A DNA stretch of 64,000 nucleotides from Paenibacillus sp. PCH8 (lineage in GTDB: Bacteria > Bacillota > Bacilli > Paenibacillales > Paenibacillaceae), in contig NZ_PKQK01000003.1 in assembly GCF_002968835.1 (NCBI RefSeq), forward strand, positions 434,001 to 498,000, written 5' to 3'. Of the stretch, positions 26,854 to 34,180 are shown one piece after another. The position numbers were made by a program, and so were the translations under genes. The notes beneath the pieces were generated by a model. It did no database searches. It was given only the letters and a program-made list of their open reading frames with translations, and had not been told where the DNA came from. Position 1 is the first letter of the stretch, and each line of letters opens with the position of its first letter.

Positions 26854-27549
26854 TTACATTAGTTCAACGGATCTAATGTGACCATTAGTTTCATTAACAG
26901 TAACGTAGATTCTATCAGCAAATCGAGAAAAATATTCAAGGGCAGATGATGTTAAAAGTTCATCGTCAAACCTCCAATTTAATGGAGATAAAAACAAACT
27001 TCCATTGTTTAATCTAATTGATTCTTTTAAATATTTTGCTAAAGATAGATCCCCCTCAATATTCTCTAATTTTACACAAGAACGGAATTGTTTAATGTCC
27101 ATTATATAATCAACGCATTGAATTGACTCCGTTCTGATAATTTGTTCTTTTAAATAAAAATCTTTGATTACATCGCTAACATCAGCAGCCGAGTTAGCAC
27201 GATCTTGGAATCTTTTTTTAGAAGAGTCTTTCATCTCTCCTATTTGAATTTCTTTTAATTCTCCGTTGAGATAAATAGCCTCAACTTTTTCGAAATGAGG
27301 AATTATATGTTCAGTGATAAAGAGTTCAGTTTCTTGTGAATGGATCTGAATTTGCATTATCGCTCCCTTTCCAGCTTTCAAAAAAGGAATAATTACCCAT
27401 TGCAAAAGTGCGTTGTCTTTAAATTCATAAGACAAATCTGTTCTCTGTTCTTCATTCAATCTTTTTATTTCAAATGTTGGTTCATCAAAACTCTCTTCAA
27501 CATCATTTCTTTCTATGCTATCTATAACCTTAAAAACATTCAACAACAT
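26854..27549 (-). CDS. Hypothetical protein of the island, 231 residues
   Basis: The start MLLNVFKVID at 27549 is set by AGGAGAG nine bases upstream; the longer frame begins in a hairpin. The protein is soluble, acidic and alternates strands and helices (GKGAIMQIQIHSQ, EAIYLNGELKEIQIGEM), without membrane segments or known catalytic motifs. It is preceded by a hairpin that ends the upstream secreted-protein transcript. Base composition is AT-rich like its neighbours. Not recognised. Confidence 0.6.
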   Translation of the reverse strand: MLLNVFKVIDSIERNDVEESFDEPTFEIKRLNEEQRTDLSYEFKDNALLQWVIIPFLKAGKGAIMQIQIHSQETELFITEHIIPHFEKVEAIYLNGELKEIQIGEMKDSSKKRFQDRANSAADVSDVIKDFYLKEQIIRTESIQCVDYIMDIKQFRSCVKLENIEGDLSLAKYLKESIRLNNGSLFLSPLNWRFDDELLTSSALEYFSRFADRIYVTVNETNGHIRSVELM

Positions 27550-27569
27550 TGTTTCATCTCTCCTAATGA

Positions 27570-27604
27570 AATGAACACTGCCTTGTAGTAGGACAGTGTT
27601 CATT
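27570..27604 (-). terminator. Hairpin after the 165-residue secreted-protein gene
   Basis: AATGAACACTGTCC and GGCAGTGTTCATT pair around TACTACAA; U-rich tail is weak (TTCATT), so termination may be partial. Confidence 0.55.
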
Positions 27605-27622
27605 CGCAATTCTGTTTAATAA

Positions 27623-28120
27623 CTATTTTACTTCAATAACATCTGCAGTTACAGCTACAATTTCATATATAGCTTTTCTTCCCTCAACGGCACCATATTT
27701 ATAAACTTTAAATTTACCTTTACCTGGGTTAAACGTCTCTTGCCCACGCAATGTATTGTAATTGGTACCAAGCGGCTCAACTGTCGTGTTTCTTCTACCT
27801 ACTTCTTTTCCATCAAAGTTATCAATTACAAATACCAATGCTGCTTTTTGGATCGCTTCACCGGACTTAGTTATTTTGATTGTCCAGTTGCATTCCATTT
27901 TTCCGCTTCCTATGGCTTTACAAAGGATAGTTCCATATCCAGCTGGTTTAGGCGTTGCTTGCGTAGAGACTACATCAGGATTGTTTTGTTCCTTTTCAAC
28001 AAGTAAAAATTCTGATGTGAATTGGTCTGGCAATGCTTCGTTAGACTCAGCTGCAAACGAAGAAGCAGGGAAAACAAGTACCAATATTAAAGTAAAGACT
28101 ACCAATAAAGATTTACGCAT
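27623..28120 (-). CDS. Secreted hypothetical protein
   Basis: 165 residues with a classical signal peptide (MRKSLLVV...) and a likely cleavage after SFA. The mature part is beta-rich with a pair of cysteines (ILCKAIG, MECNWTI) about ten residues apart, which may form a disulfide. No catalytic motif. Function unknown; single gene with AT-rich promoter region. Confidence 0.65.
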   Translation of the reverse strand: MRKSLLVVFTLILVLVFPASSFAAESNEALPDQFTSEFLLVEKEQNNPDVVSTQATPKPAGYGTILCKAIGSGKMECNWTIKITKSGEAIQKAALVFVIDNFDGKEVGRRNTTVEPLGTNYNTLRGQETFNPGKGKFKVYKYGAVEGRKAIYEIVAVTADVIEVK

Positions 28121-28309
28121 TTTAAAATCATCCTCTCTTTTTGTATATTGTAATTATAGTAATATACTGGATTAAGAGGAATGATACGGATGTACTATTT
28201 TTAACATAAGTAATTAGCCTTACAGTTGTATACCTTTTTAAATTTAAATTATCCTATTCTCGTCTATACCTAAGGTTCAATATCATCATCTTTCTGTTTC
28301 AAAAAAAAG

Positions 28310-28520
28310 GAATTTAAACAACATTTTAGGTCTGATAAACTAAAAATTCACATTAATGATTCGTGGTCAATAAAACCGATTATTAAGGAAGATGAAGGTA
28401 AGGTATTTGTCAGAGTAGATTTTTCGCTTTTCTCAGATGTACAAGCACACTCATGAGTTTTGGAACAGCAAGAAAGCTTACCTTGAGAGTCAGGACGCTG
28501 AACCTAATTCTTCCGAATAA
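28310..28520 (+). pseudogene. Remnant coding segment with a frameshift
   Basis: An open frame without a start reads KEFKQHFRSDKLKIHINDSW and on to DFSLFSD at about 28440, then shifts by one base and continues YKHTHEFWNSKKAYLESQD to a stop at 28518-28520. Codon-like composition on both sides of one shift suggests a decayed gene. Family not recognised. Confidence 0.4.
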
Positions 28521-28615
28521 CAAACCGGCAGTCCACAAGTCAGAGTGGAGTATGAACGGACTAATGAAGTAGCGATACAAAAAGTTCAATGAATTACTTA
28601 GGCTTGAAGATTAAA
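28518..28615 (+). pseudogene. Second remnant coding segment with an in-frame stop
   Basis: From about 28514 the frame reads NNKPAVHKSEWSMNGLMK, a TAG, then RYKKFNELLRLED and a stop near 28613. It leads into a plus-strand terminator, as the end of a real gene would. Confidence 0.35.
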
Positions 28616-28625
28616 CAAACTAGGG

Positions 28626-28652
28626 CTCAACCAATATAGTGGCTGAGTTTTT
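28626..28652 (+). terminator. Terminator of the lost plus-strand gene(s)
   Basis: CTCAACCA and TGGCTGAG pair around ATATAG, then TTTTTAT. Confidence 0.7.
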
Positions 28653-28890
28653 ATAAAAAGTATCGTATTCTCAGTTTTGAGCCATTCCCTTTAGGTGGCG
28701 CATCTAAGATTATATCTCCAGTTCTCATTATCTCCCTCATAGCATGACAACAAGAAGGCATACGGTGTTTAAAACCAAGTTGCTTATGTATATCCCCTGA
28801 AATAACATCCAGGTAGTCGTTACCGGCTGCTTTTGCTGCACTAAACCTCATTCTTAATTCCTCATCAATAATACCTTTAAGGTTAACCAT
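28651..28890 (-). CDS. Hypothetical protein, DVISGDIHKQLG-type small domain
   Basis: 79 residues starting at an ATG that directly follows the TAA of the upstream cassette gene, with GAGAGGTAGG as ribosome site, so it is translationally coupled. The pattern DVISGDIHKQLG ... RMPSCCHAM recurs in small proteins and domains of phages and Bacillales, but I cannot name a function. It forms a two-gene unit with cassette protein copy 1. Confidence 0.55.
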   Translation of the reverse strand: MVNLKGIIDEELRMRFSAAKAAGNDYLDVISGDIHKQLGFKHRMPSCCHAMREIMRTGDIILDAPPKGNGSKLRIRYFL

Positions 28891-29104
28891 TTACCTACCT
28901 CTCTCCGCTCTAAATTCAAACTCGTCTCTAAAGAATCTATTCCCAGCTATTTTCACTGATACATCACTGTACGCTTCCAAAACTCCACCATAGTCCATAA
29001 TTCGTTCGCGATCAGGTAGAACGAACCAGACTGATACACGTATCTGGGTTAATGCTGCTACTAGGAATTCTGTGTCTGTATGCAAATACTCGGTATGTAT
29101 TCAT
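28891..29104 (-). CDS. Cassette protein copy 1 (MNTYRV family), start region frameshifted
   Basis: Copies 2 and 3 begin MNTYRVL(Q/Y)TDMD. Here ATG at 29104 begins MNTYRV, but an extra T in the run at 29085-29087 puts the rest in another frame. Translation could instead begin at TTG 29085, giving 64 residues (HTDTEFLVAALTQIRVSVW ... EFRAERGR). The core has the pattern VSVW-x7-8-D-YGG-x8-S-KI-G-R-FR shared by all copies. Function unknown. Confidence 0.5.
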
Positions 29105-29160
29105 TCTCCCACATCCATACATTTTTTTATAGAAAATTGTACCTCGGTCTGATAGACTGT
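29100..29160. repeat. Promoter-like cassette repeat R1
   Basis: First of four related copies (also 29786-29850, 30152-30216, 30832-30896). Shared features are CATACATTTTTATAGAAAAT, TACCTAGGTCTGATAGACT, and the MNTYR start context. It contains a GTCTATCAGAC inverted repeat and separates divergent genes. Confidence 0.8.
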
Positions 29161-29191
29161 TCTGGATTGATTACATAGCTGGAGGAACGTC

Positions 29192-29545
29192 ATGTTAGAG
29201 CACATAAACAATATCGTGGGTAATTTATTCGGTATTGGGATCATTATCGCAATGTTTGTACTTTCGGTACTAGCCTTTAAAGCAATGTTTAGAAATATAA
29301 TAAAAAGATTCAAACCACCTTCTAGTAACTTTATTAACTGTGTATCTTGCAGAAGTGCAATATCTGGAGATGCTTTCATGTGTCCACATTGCGGACATCA
29401 TTACGGGAGATCAAGAGCTGGGAATTCTATATTTTACTGTTTATTGGCCGGATGCGGATTCTTGCTTGCTTCGTTGTATGGACTTGAACTCTGCTTCGAA
29501 GAGGGTATCATTAGTTTGGATTTCTTCAAAAGATACTTTAATTAA
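29192..29545 (+). CDS. Membrane zinc-ribbon protein, cassette type A copy 1
   Basis: 117 residues with GGAGG nine bases before ATG. One membrane helix (about 10-32), a basic stretch, a four-cysteine zinc ribbon (CVSC ... CPHCG, about 50-67), and a second hydrophobic segment (about 78-98). The same layout occurs in the paralogue at 30245. Zinc-ribbon/membrane proteins of this size are common in Gram-positives but mostly uncharacterised. It is divergent from cassette protein copy 1 across repeat R1. Confidence 0.65.
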   Translation: MLEHINNIVGNLFGIGIIIAMFVLSVLAFKAMFRNIIKRFKPPSSNFINCVSCRSAISGDAFMCPHCGHHYGRSRAGNSIFYCLLAGCGFLLASLYGLELCFEEGIISLDFFKRYFN

Positions 29546-29788
29546 TCGCAATACTAAGAAAAAGGAGCCAGAATTGGGCTCCTTTTTTTGTGCTCTAAAT
29601 TCGTACTGCTTTCGGAAGTATCTGCCACCCATAATCTTAATAGATGACTCGCTATATCCTTCTACTGGTCCGCCATAGTCAATGATGTGCTCACAATTAT
29701 CAAAAATATGCCAGACGGATACCCTAACCTGTGTTACGGCTGCCACGAGGAAATCCATATCTGTTTGTAGTACTCTATATGTATTCAT
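29441..29788 (-). CDS. Cassette protein copy 2 (MNTYRV family), stop codon lost
   Basis: MNTYRVLQTDMDFLVAAVTQ to EFRAQK (about 68 residues) matches copies 1 and 3. In copy 3 the next codon is TAG; here it is AAG (29584-29582), so the frame runs through the terminator hairpin and 104 bases into the antisense of the zinc-ribbon gene, to 115 residues. Transcripts ending at the hairpin would lack a stop codon. Function unknown. Confidence 0.5.
   Translation of the reverse strand: MNTYRVLQTDMDFLVAAVTQVRVSVWHIFDNCEHIIDYGGPVEGYSESSIKIMGGRYFRKQYEFRAQKKEPNSGSFFLVLRLIKVSFEEIQTNDTLFEAEFKSIQRSKQESASGQ
29558..29590. terminator. Bidirectional terminator between zinc-ribbon gene 1 and cassette copy 2
   Basis: AAAAAGGAGCC and GGGCTCCTTTTTTT around AGAATT; T run on plus, T run on minus as well. 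Confidence 0.85.
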
Positions 29789-29850
29789 TTTCTAAGATTC
29801 ATACATTTTTATAGAAAATTGCACCTAGGTCTGATGGACTATTTCATGTT
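29786..29850. repeat. Promoter-like cassette repeat R2
   Basis: Second copy, with TTATAGAAAATTGCACCTAG and GTCTGATGGACTAT. On the right it continues like R4 (GTTNNTTATTATTACTATA), but the plus-strand gene that follows R4 is reduced here to a nine-codon frame (ATG at 29882 to TAA at 29908). Confidence 0.8.
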
Positions 29851-29918
29851 GTTTATTATTACTATACCAGGATAAAGAAAAATGAAAAGGTATTTCAGTT
29901 TAATATAAAAGAACCAAC

Positions 29919-29951
29919 AAAGGCTGCCGCAATACCATCGCGGTAGCCTTT
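29919..29951. terminator. Bidirectional hairpin after the 68-residue gene
   Basis: AAAGGCTGCCGC and GCGGTAGCCTTT around AATACCATC, with weak T tails on both sides. Confidence 0.65.
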
Positions 29952-29962
29952 GTAACAAATTA

Positions 29963-30169
29963 TTAGTATTCGCTTACTTCAAACGTCAAGACACGATCAA
30001 ATAGGATGTAATCCTTGCGACTTTTGAATGGTCCCTTGTTATTATCGTGCTTGTTAATTGCATAAGATGCTTTTCCGCTTCCAGCTTGTTTTGCTTCGTA
30101 CCAATCGATAAAGCTGTTAACTTCTTGCATACTAAATCTATTACTCGATATGTATTCATTTTCTAACAT
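29963..30169 (-). CDS. Small hypothetical protein fused to a cassette promoter
   Basis: 68 residues (MLENEYISSNRFSMQEV ... FEVSEY). The C-terminal part YAINKHDNNKGPFKSRKDY is a plausible compact domain unlike the MNTYRV proteins. Its first codons overlap, out of phase, the MNTYR start of repeat R3, so a different gene body seems to have been joined behind a cassette promoter. The original start may be the internal ATG of MQEVNSFIDW. Confidence 0.5.
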   Translation of the reverse strand: MLENEYISSNRFSMQEVNSFIDWYEAKQAGSGKASYAINKHDNNKGPFKSRKDYILFDRVLTFEVSEY

Positions 30170-30216
30170 CCAAACATTTTTATAGAAAATTATACATAGG
30201 TCTGATAGACTATTCA
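30152..30216. repeat. Promoter-like cassette repeat R3
   Basis: Third copy: ACATTTTTATAGAAAATTAT, then GGTCTGATAGACTAT, continuing like R1 toward the zinc-ribbon gene (GTTGGAGGTATGTTATG). Confidence 0.8.
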
Positions 30217-30244
30217 GGGTTACTTATACAGTTGGAGGTATGTT

Positions 30245-30589
30245 ATGATTGATAATATCAGTGAGACCTTTGGTATGTTATTCTTTGCAGTCTTCATCTT
30301 GGTGATGTTAGTTTTAGGTGTTATGCTTATAGGCAGGATGTTTCTTAATATCTATAGGAAATTAATTGGTATAAGAATCAGAAAAATGGAGTCATGTAGG
30401 TCATGTGGACATCCAATTTCTAGATCAGCAATCATTTGTCCTAATTGCGGCGAAAATTTCGGAAAAATTAATGGGTATGCAGATTCAATATTTTTTTGCT
30501 TTTTACTGGGATTTGGTTTGATAGGTCTAGCATTCAATAGCTTGTCAGAATTCCTTGAAATGTTTGAAGGATTTAGCTTTTTGAGATAA
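30245..30589 (+). CDS. Membrane zinc-ribbon protein, cassette type A copy 2
   Basis: 114 residues, GGAGG nine bases before ATG. Membrane helix (about 10-35), zinc ribbon CRSCGHP ... CPNCGENFG (about 48-68), second hydrophobic helix (about 80-98). It is a clear paralogue of 29192-29545 in length and layout. Divergent from the 68-residue gene across R3. Confidence 0.65.
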   Translation: MIDNISETFGMLFFAVFILVMLVLGVMLIGRMFLNIYRKLIGIRIRKMESCRSCGHPISRSAIICPNCGENFGKINGYADSIFFCFLLGFGLIGLAFNSLSEFLEMFEGFSFLR

Positions 30590-30605
30590 CTATACATATT
30601 AAATG

Positions 30606-30637
30606 ATGGAGCCGCTAAAATAAGGCTCCTATTTTTC
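30606..30637 (+). terminator. Terminator of zinc-ribbon gene 2
   Basis: GGAGCC and GGCTCC around a ten-base loop, then TATTTTT. It overlaps the end of convergent cassette copy 3. Confidence 0.75.
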
Positions 30638-30853
30638 TACCCCAAACTCAAATGTATCACGAAAGTATCTCTTCCCCATGATCTTAATGGATACTGCGCT
30701 ATAAGACTCCACCGGACCGCCATAATCTATGATATGCTCTCGATCGTCTAAAACATGCCAGACGGATACCCAAACCTGCTTTAAGGCTGCCACGAGGTAA
30801 TCCATATCTGTATATAGTACTCTATATGTATTCATTCTCCCACATCCATACAT
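30629..30853 (-). CDS. Cassette protein copy 3 (MNTYRV family), intact
   Basis: From MNTYRV at 30835 it is 68 residues with a normal TAG at 30629; an in-frame ATG at 30853 could add six residues. A TATAAT in R4 would place the mRNA start only a few bases before 30853, which would make that start leaderless; the alternative start has GGGAG but only one base of spacing. Conserved: VSVWHVLDDREHIIDYGG and SIKIMGKRYFRD. No known family recognised. Confidence 0.6.
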   Translation of the reverse strand: MYGCGRMNTYRVLYTDMDYLVAALKQVWVSVWHVLDDREHIIDYGGPVESYSAVSIKIMGKRYFRDTFEFGVEK

Positions 30854-30896
30854 TTTTATAGAAAATTATACCTAGGTCTGATAGACTATGTTTTGT
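30832..30896. repeat. Promoter-like cassette repeat R4
   Basis: Fourth copy: TACATTTTTATAGAAAATTA, TACCTAGGTCTGATAGACTA, then GTTGTTAATTATTACTATAT leading to the gene at 30929. Confidence 0.8.
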
Positions 30897-30928
30897 TGTT
30901 AATTATTACTATATCAGGAGGAAGAAGA

Positions 30929-31564
30929 TTGAAAAAGCCTATTTTTTAAAAATGGTGGTTTTGGCTCATCATCGTGTTGGTTGTTATAGCCCTCGGTAAT
31001 ACGAACAATAAGCCTGAACCAGAAGAACCAGCACAAGATAGTAAAGCAGTTTCGGCTAACGAACAAGTTGATAAAGGGGATAAAGAAATAAGAAAAGAAA
31101 CTGAAAAGGCTCAAGTTTTGGATAAAGAAGCTGTACTAACTTATACAGCAAATATTAGAGGACGTGCCTTTGTAAAAGAAGTTCTAGTCGGTGATCATAA
31201 CATAAATGTAGTATTTCATGATACATTCGAAAACTATAAGTCTGCTAATCCTGAATCTGGAGTTTCAGAAGAAGATTATGTCCAATATTTCGCTTCTGGT
31301 GACGAAACCAATAAGATTCTTATGGAAGAGTCAGTACGTCTGTTAAAACAGTTCATCGATGCAGATAACATTGTAATAACCGTTCCATTTGAAGGAAAGA
31401 CACACTCTGTTGATTTGAAGAAATCCGTGGCCGAAACTTATTTCAATGTAGATTTCAATGCTCTTAATGCAGATCCTGAAGCTTGGAAATCAGAATTAAG
31501 TAGTAAGTACTTTAATAAAAATGATCGACAAAAGTTTGTTGACGAATTTGTACAAGTGAAATGA
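30929..31564 (+). pseudogene. Membrane-tethered extracellular protein with a stop at codon 7
   Basis: TTG at 30929 follows AGGAGG at ideal spacing and reads KKPIF, then TAA (30947-30949), then in the same frame KWWFWLIIVLVVIAL, a membrane anchor, and a 190-residue soluble domain. One base change would restore a KKPIFKKWWFW-type start common in Gram-positive anchored proteins. Translation could restart at GTG 30974 but would lose most of the anchor's basic side. The domain's role is unknown. Confidence 0.6.
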
Positions 31565-31589
31565 AATCGATGAAAAAAGGAGAACCGAA

Positions 31590-32144
31590 ATGAAGAAAGT
31601 CTTCTTATTAATATGTTCATTATCAATTTTTTTTGGATTACTACCAACTAACACTGTTGATGCTGCAACCGTAAATCCGAAGACATTGTTAGAGAAGAAA
31701 TTCCCTAGGGAGCGTGTAACAGTCAGTAAATCAGTAGACCTAAACGGAGACAATAAGAAGGAACATTTATTGATCACTGACTCAGGCAACTTTTACCTCA
31801 TCAACTCTAAAGGTGTTATCGTACTTATAGATACAAATTATTACAACGAAGAAGATCCTACTTTCCATTTTCTTAATGTTTCCTCAAAAGAGAAACATGT
31901 TGCTATAACGTTAGACTATCCACCTTCAAATACTCAACTGTTTGTTTTTAAGTACCAGGATGGAACCCTTAAAAATAAACTCTCTATTATTGGCGATGTC
32001 AGTATTAGAATATCAAAATCAGGCGAAATCAGACAAGCGTGGAAGAATTTTTTCCCTGAAGGAGGATGGGATACTGCTGTGGCTTACCATAAGTGGAATA
32101 GTAAGAAAGATAAATATGTAGGTTCAGGTGAATTATCACGCTAA
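31590..32144 (+). CDS. Secreted hypothetical protein, possible VCBS/FG-GAP-like repeat
   Basis: 184 residues with a signal peptide (MKKVFLLICSLSIFFGLLP, probable cut after VDA). The segment SVDLNGDNKKEHLLITDSGNF resembles the Ca-binding DxNGDGxxE loops of FG-GAP/VCBS repeats. It follows the tethered-protein gene by 25 bases and ends eight bases before the insertion sequence. Function unknown. Confidence 0.6.
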   Translation: MKKVFLLICSLSIFFGLLPTNTVDAATVNPKTLLEKKFPRERVTVSKSVDLNGDNKKEHLLITDSGNFYLINSKGVIVLIDTNYYNEEDPTFHFLNVSSKEKHVAITLDYPPSNTQLFVFKYQDGTLKNKLSIIGDVSIRISKSGEIRQAWKNFFPEGGWDTAVAYHKWNSKKDKYVGSGELSR

Positions 32145-32154
32145 ACTCATATAA

Positions 32155-32196
32155 GGGGCTGTCCCATAAGTCATAAAAATGGCTAGGGACAGCCCT
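32155..32196 (+). terminator. Hairpin at the IS left end
   Basis: GGGCTGTCCC and GGGACAGCCC pair, followed by TGTTTTCT. It would end transcripts entering the element from outside. Confidence 0.5.
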
Positions 32197-32217
32197 GTTT
32201 TCTAAATTGTAAAACAA

Positions 32218-32279
32218 AAAGAAACCGCTCCTTGGTAAAATGGAAGTACGACCCACCATTTGAAGGAGACGGTTTCTTT
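32218..32279 (+). promoter_or_regulatory. Leader hairpin hiding the transposase ribosome site
   Basis: AAAGAAACCGCTCCTT pairs with AAGGAGACGGTTTCTTT. The AAGGAG of the only good ribosome site lies in the right arm, a usual way to damp transposase made from outside transcripts. Confidence 0.45.
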
Positions 32280-33837
32280 GTACATTCAATATACCATGGA
32301 TCAACTTTTCTTGCCAATGGATTTGGAGACAGATATCCCCGAAAATCACATCGTTCGTGTCGTGAATGACGCAGTCAACCGCCTGAGCGATTCCATTTTT
32401 AATGCGGCGTATCCTGGCGGGGGCCGCCATAGTTACCACCCCAAAATGCTCACTAAAATCATCATCTACGCCTACACCCAGCGAATCTATTCTTCCCGAC
32501 AAATCGCCAAGGCGGCTCGGGAAAACATCATGTTTATGTGGCACGCCGGGCGACAACAGCCGGATTTTCGGACCATTAATCGCTTCCGTTCCGAGCGGAT
32601 GAAAGAAGTGCTGGAAACCGTGTTTACCCATATACTGGAGTTGCTTGTTCAGGAGCAATACGTATCCTTGGAACACTACTTTCTGGACGGAACCAAGCTT
32701 GAAGCGAATGCGAATCGGTACACCTTCGTCTGGAAAAAGGCTGTCGTCAAGTACCAGGCCAAGCTGCAAGAAAAAGTACATACCCTGTTCCAAGCCATCG
32801 AAGCGGCCGAAAGTGAAGAAGATGCGCTCCACGCGGGTACAGACCTCCCTGAGCTCGGGGAAGCTTCCGCACTCACGGCAGAAAAGGTGGAAAAAGCGGT
32901 TCAGCAACTGGAGGAATCTTTACAAGAAAAACCGAAAAACAAAATCGTAAAGAAAGCCGTGCGCCAGTTACGCAAAGACTTGCTACCGCGGCTGCAAAAG
33001 TATGAGCACCAGATCCAAACCGCAGGGGAGCGGAATAGCTATAGCAAAACCGATCCGGACGCAACGTTCATGCGAATGAAAGAAGATCATATGCGTAATG
33101 GTCAATTGAAGCCCGGGTACAATGTGCAGATTGGAACGGAAAACCAATTTATTTTGGGTTACACGGTGCACCAGCGACCGACAGACACGAAATGTCTGAA
33201 GCCCCATCTCGATCATTTAGAAGAAACGCTCGGCAAAAAACCGAAGACTGTCATTGCCGATGCAGGATATGGAAGCGAAGAAAATTACAGCTATTTCGAA
33301 GAGAACAACATCCAAGCGATCGTCAAATATGGGACGTACCATAAGGAGAAAACGAGGGCCTTTCAGCAAGCGATTGGAAAAGTGGATCACTGGAGCTACA
33401 ACGAAACGGAAGATTCATGGAGCTGTGCGGCCGGGAAGACGTTACGTTTTCGGTACGAAAGCGAGACGGTCACGGAAAGTGGTTACACGATTCGTACCCG
33501 ACATTATCGAAGTGAAGATTGTAGTGCATGTCCTCTGAAAGCAACATGCACCAAAGCCAAAGGAAATCGGGAGATCGCGATCAGTCTGACCTATATGCGG
33601 CAAAAAAACGAGATGCGGGAACGACTGCGCAGCGAGGAAGGATACACCCTTTCCGTTCGGCGCATGACGGAGCCGGAGAGTGTGTTTGGACAAATCAAAA
33701 ACAACCGGGGATTCCGAAGATTCCTGCTTCGCGGCTTGCAAAAAGTAAGCCTGGAGGTCGGGTGGCTTTGCCTTGCCCACAATCTGCTTAAAAAAGCCGC
33801 AATGACGGAAAAACGCAAAAAGGACAAAGCAGGATAA
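32260..33837 (+). CDS. IS1182-family transposase
   Basis: 525 residues from TTG at 32260, or 513 from ATG at 32296. N-terminal DUF772-type segment (HPKMLTKIIIYAYTQRIYSS, DFRTINRFRSER), DDE residues probably in YFLDGTKLEAN, VIADAGYGSEEN and the glutamate of MTEPESVFGQIKNNRGF. A cysteine cluster (CSACPLKATC) precedes the last acidic residue, as in the family. The frame is intact, so the element may be active. Confidence 0.9.
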   Translation: MKETVSLYIQYTMDQLFLPMDLETDIPENHIVRVVNDAVNRLSDSIFNAAYPGGGRHSYHPKMLTKIIIYAYTQRIYSSRQIAKAARENIMFMWHAGRQQPDFRTINRFRSERMKEVLETVFTHILELLVQEQYVSLEHYFLDGTKLEANANRYTFVWKKAVVKYQAKLQEKVHTLFQAIEAAESEEDALHAGTDLPELGEASALTAEKVEKAVQQLEESLQEKPKNKIVKKAVRQLRKDLLPRLQKYEHQIQTAGERNSYSKTDPDATFMRMKEDHMRNGQLKPGYNVQIGTENQFILGYTVHQRPTDTKCLKPHLDHLEETLGKKPKTVIADAGYGSEENYSYFEENNIQAIVKYGTYHKEKTRAFQQAIGKVDHWSYNETEDSWSCAAGKTLRFRYESETVTESGYTIRTRHYRSEDCSACPLKATCTKAKGNREIAISLTYMRQKNEMRERLRSEEGYTLSVRRMTEPESVFGQIKNNRGFRRFLLRGLQKVSLEVGWLCLAHNLLKKAAMTEKRKKDKAG

Positions 33838-33859
33838 ACCTCTGCTTTGTCCTTTTTTT
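33817..33859 (+). terminator. Transposase terminator
   Basis: AAAAAGGACAAAGCAG and CTGCTTTGTCCTTTTT around the stop codon region, with seven T. Confidence 0.85.
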
Positions 33860-33983
33860 AACGTATGAGTGTTATTTCTTTTTGACATTACGCTTTTTAA
33901 GGGCTTTTGAGACAGCCCCTTTGTTCTATATTTATGAATGTCCATCATTACGCTTAAAATACCAACAAGGCAAAGTGACTCAA

Positions 33984-34180
33984 TTAGGAATTCTCTTCCA
34001 CAAATGCGTTTAATTTTCTGATACAGTCATCAAATTGATATTTTAACCTTTGAATATTTTCAATTGAGACTTCTGATGATATATCTTCGATATCCATAGA
34101 TTGCAATACTTGAGTTTTTCTATAGATTGTATTCAAACTTATAAAAAGAGGCTCATCTAGTCTAAGAGGATATGGATATA
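33984..34180 (-). pseudogene. 3' fragment of an unknown gene cut at the integrase junction
   Basis: Minus strand frame YPYPLRLDEPLFISLNTIYR to RKLNAFVEENS then TAA at 33984. About 65 residues, helical, with no start; it ends abruptly where the integrase remnant begins in the opposite direction. Confidence 0.45.

Larger units (their letters stand above)
32153..33922 (+). mobile_element. IS1182-family insertion sequence
   Basis: 1770 bp with imperfect terminal inverted repeats: AAGGGGCTGTCCCATAAG on the left and, on the minus strand at the right end, AAGGGGCTGTCTCAAAAG. It encodes one transposase and its own terminator. GC content is visibly higher than the island around it. A target duplication could not be read with confidence. 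It lies within the island between the secreted-protein gene and a truncated gene. Confidence 0.85.

Noticed and set aside
29100..30896. Four regularly similar repeats suggested a CRISPR array
   Set aside because: Spacing is irregular (about 370 to 690 bases), genes lie between copies, and the repeats carry promoter and start-codon features.
32029..32907. 292-codon open frame on the minus strand
   Set aside because: It runs antisense through the IS1182 transposase, which has intact family motifs; no ribosome site.
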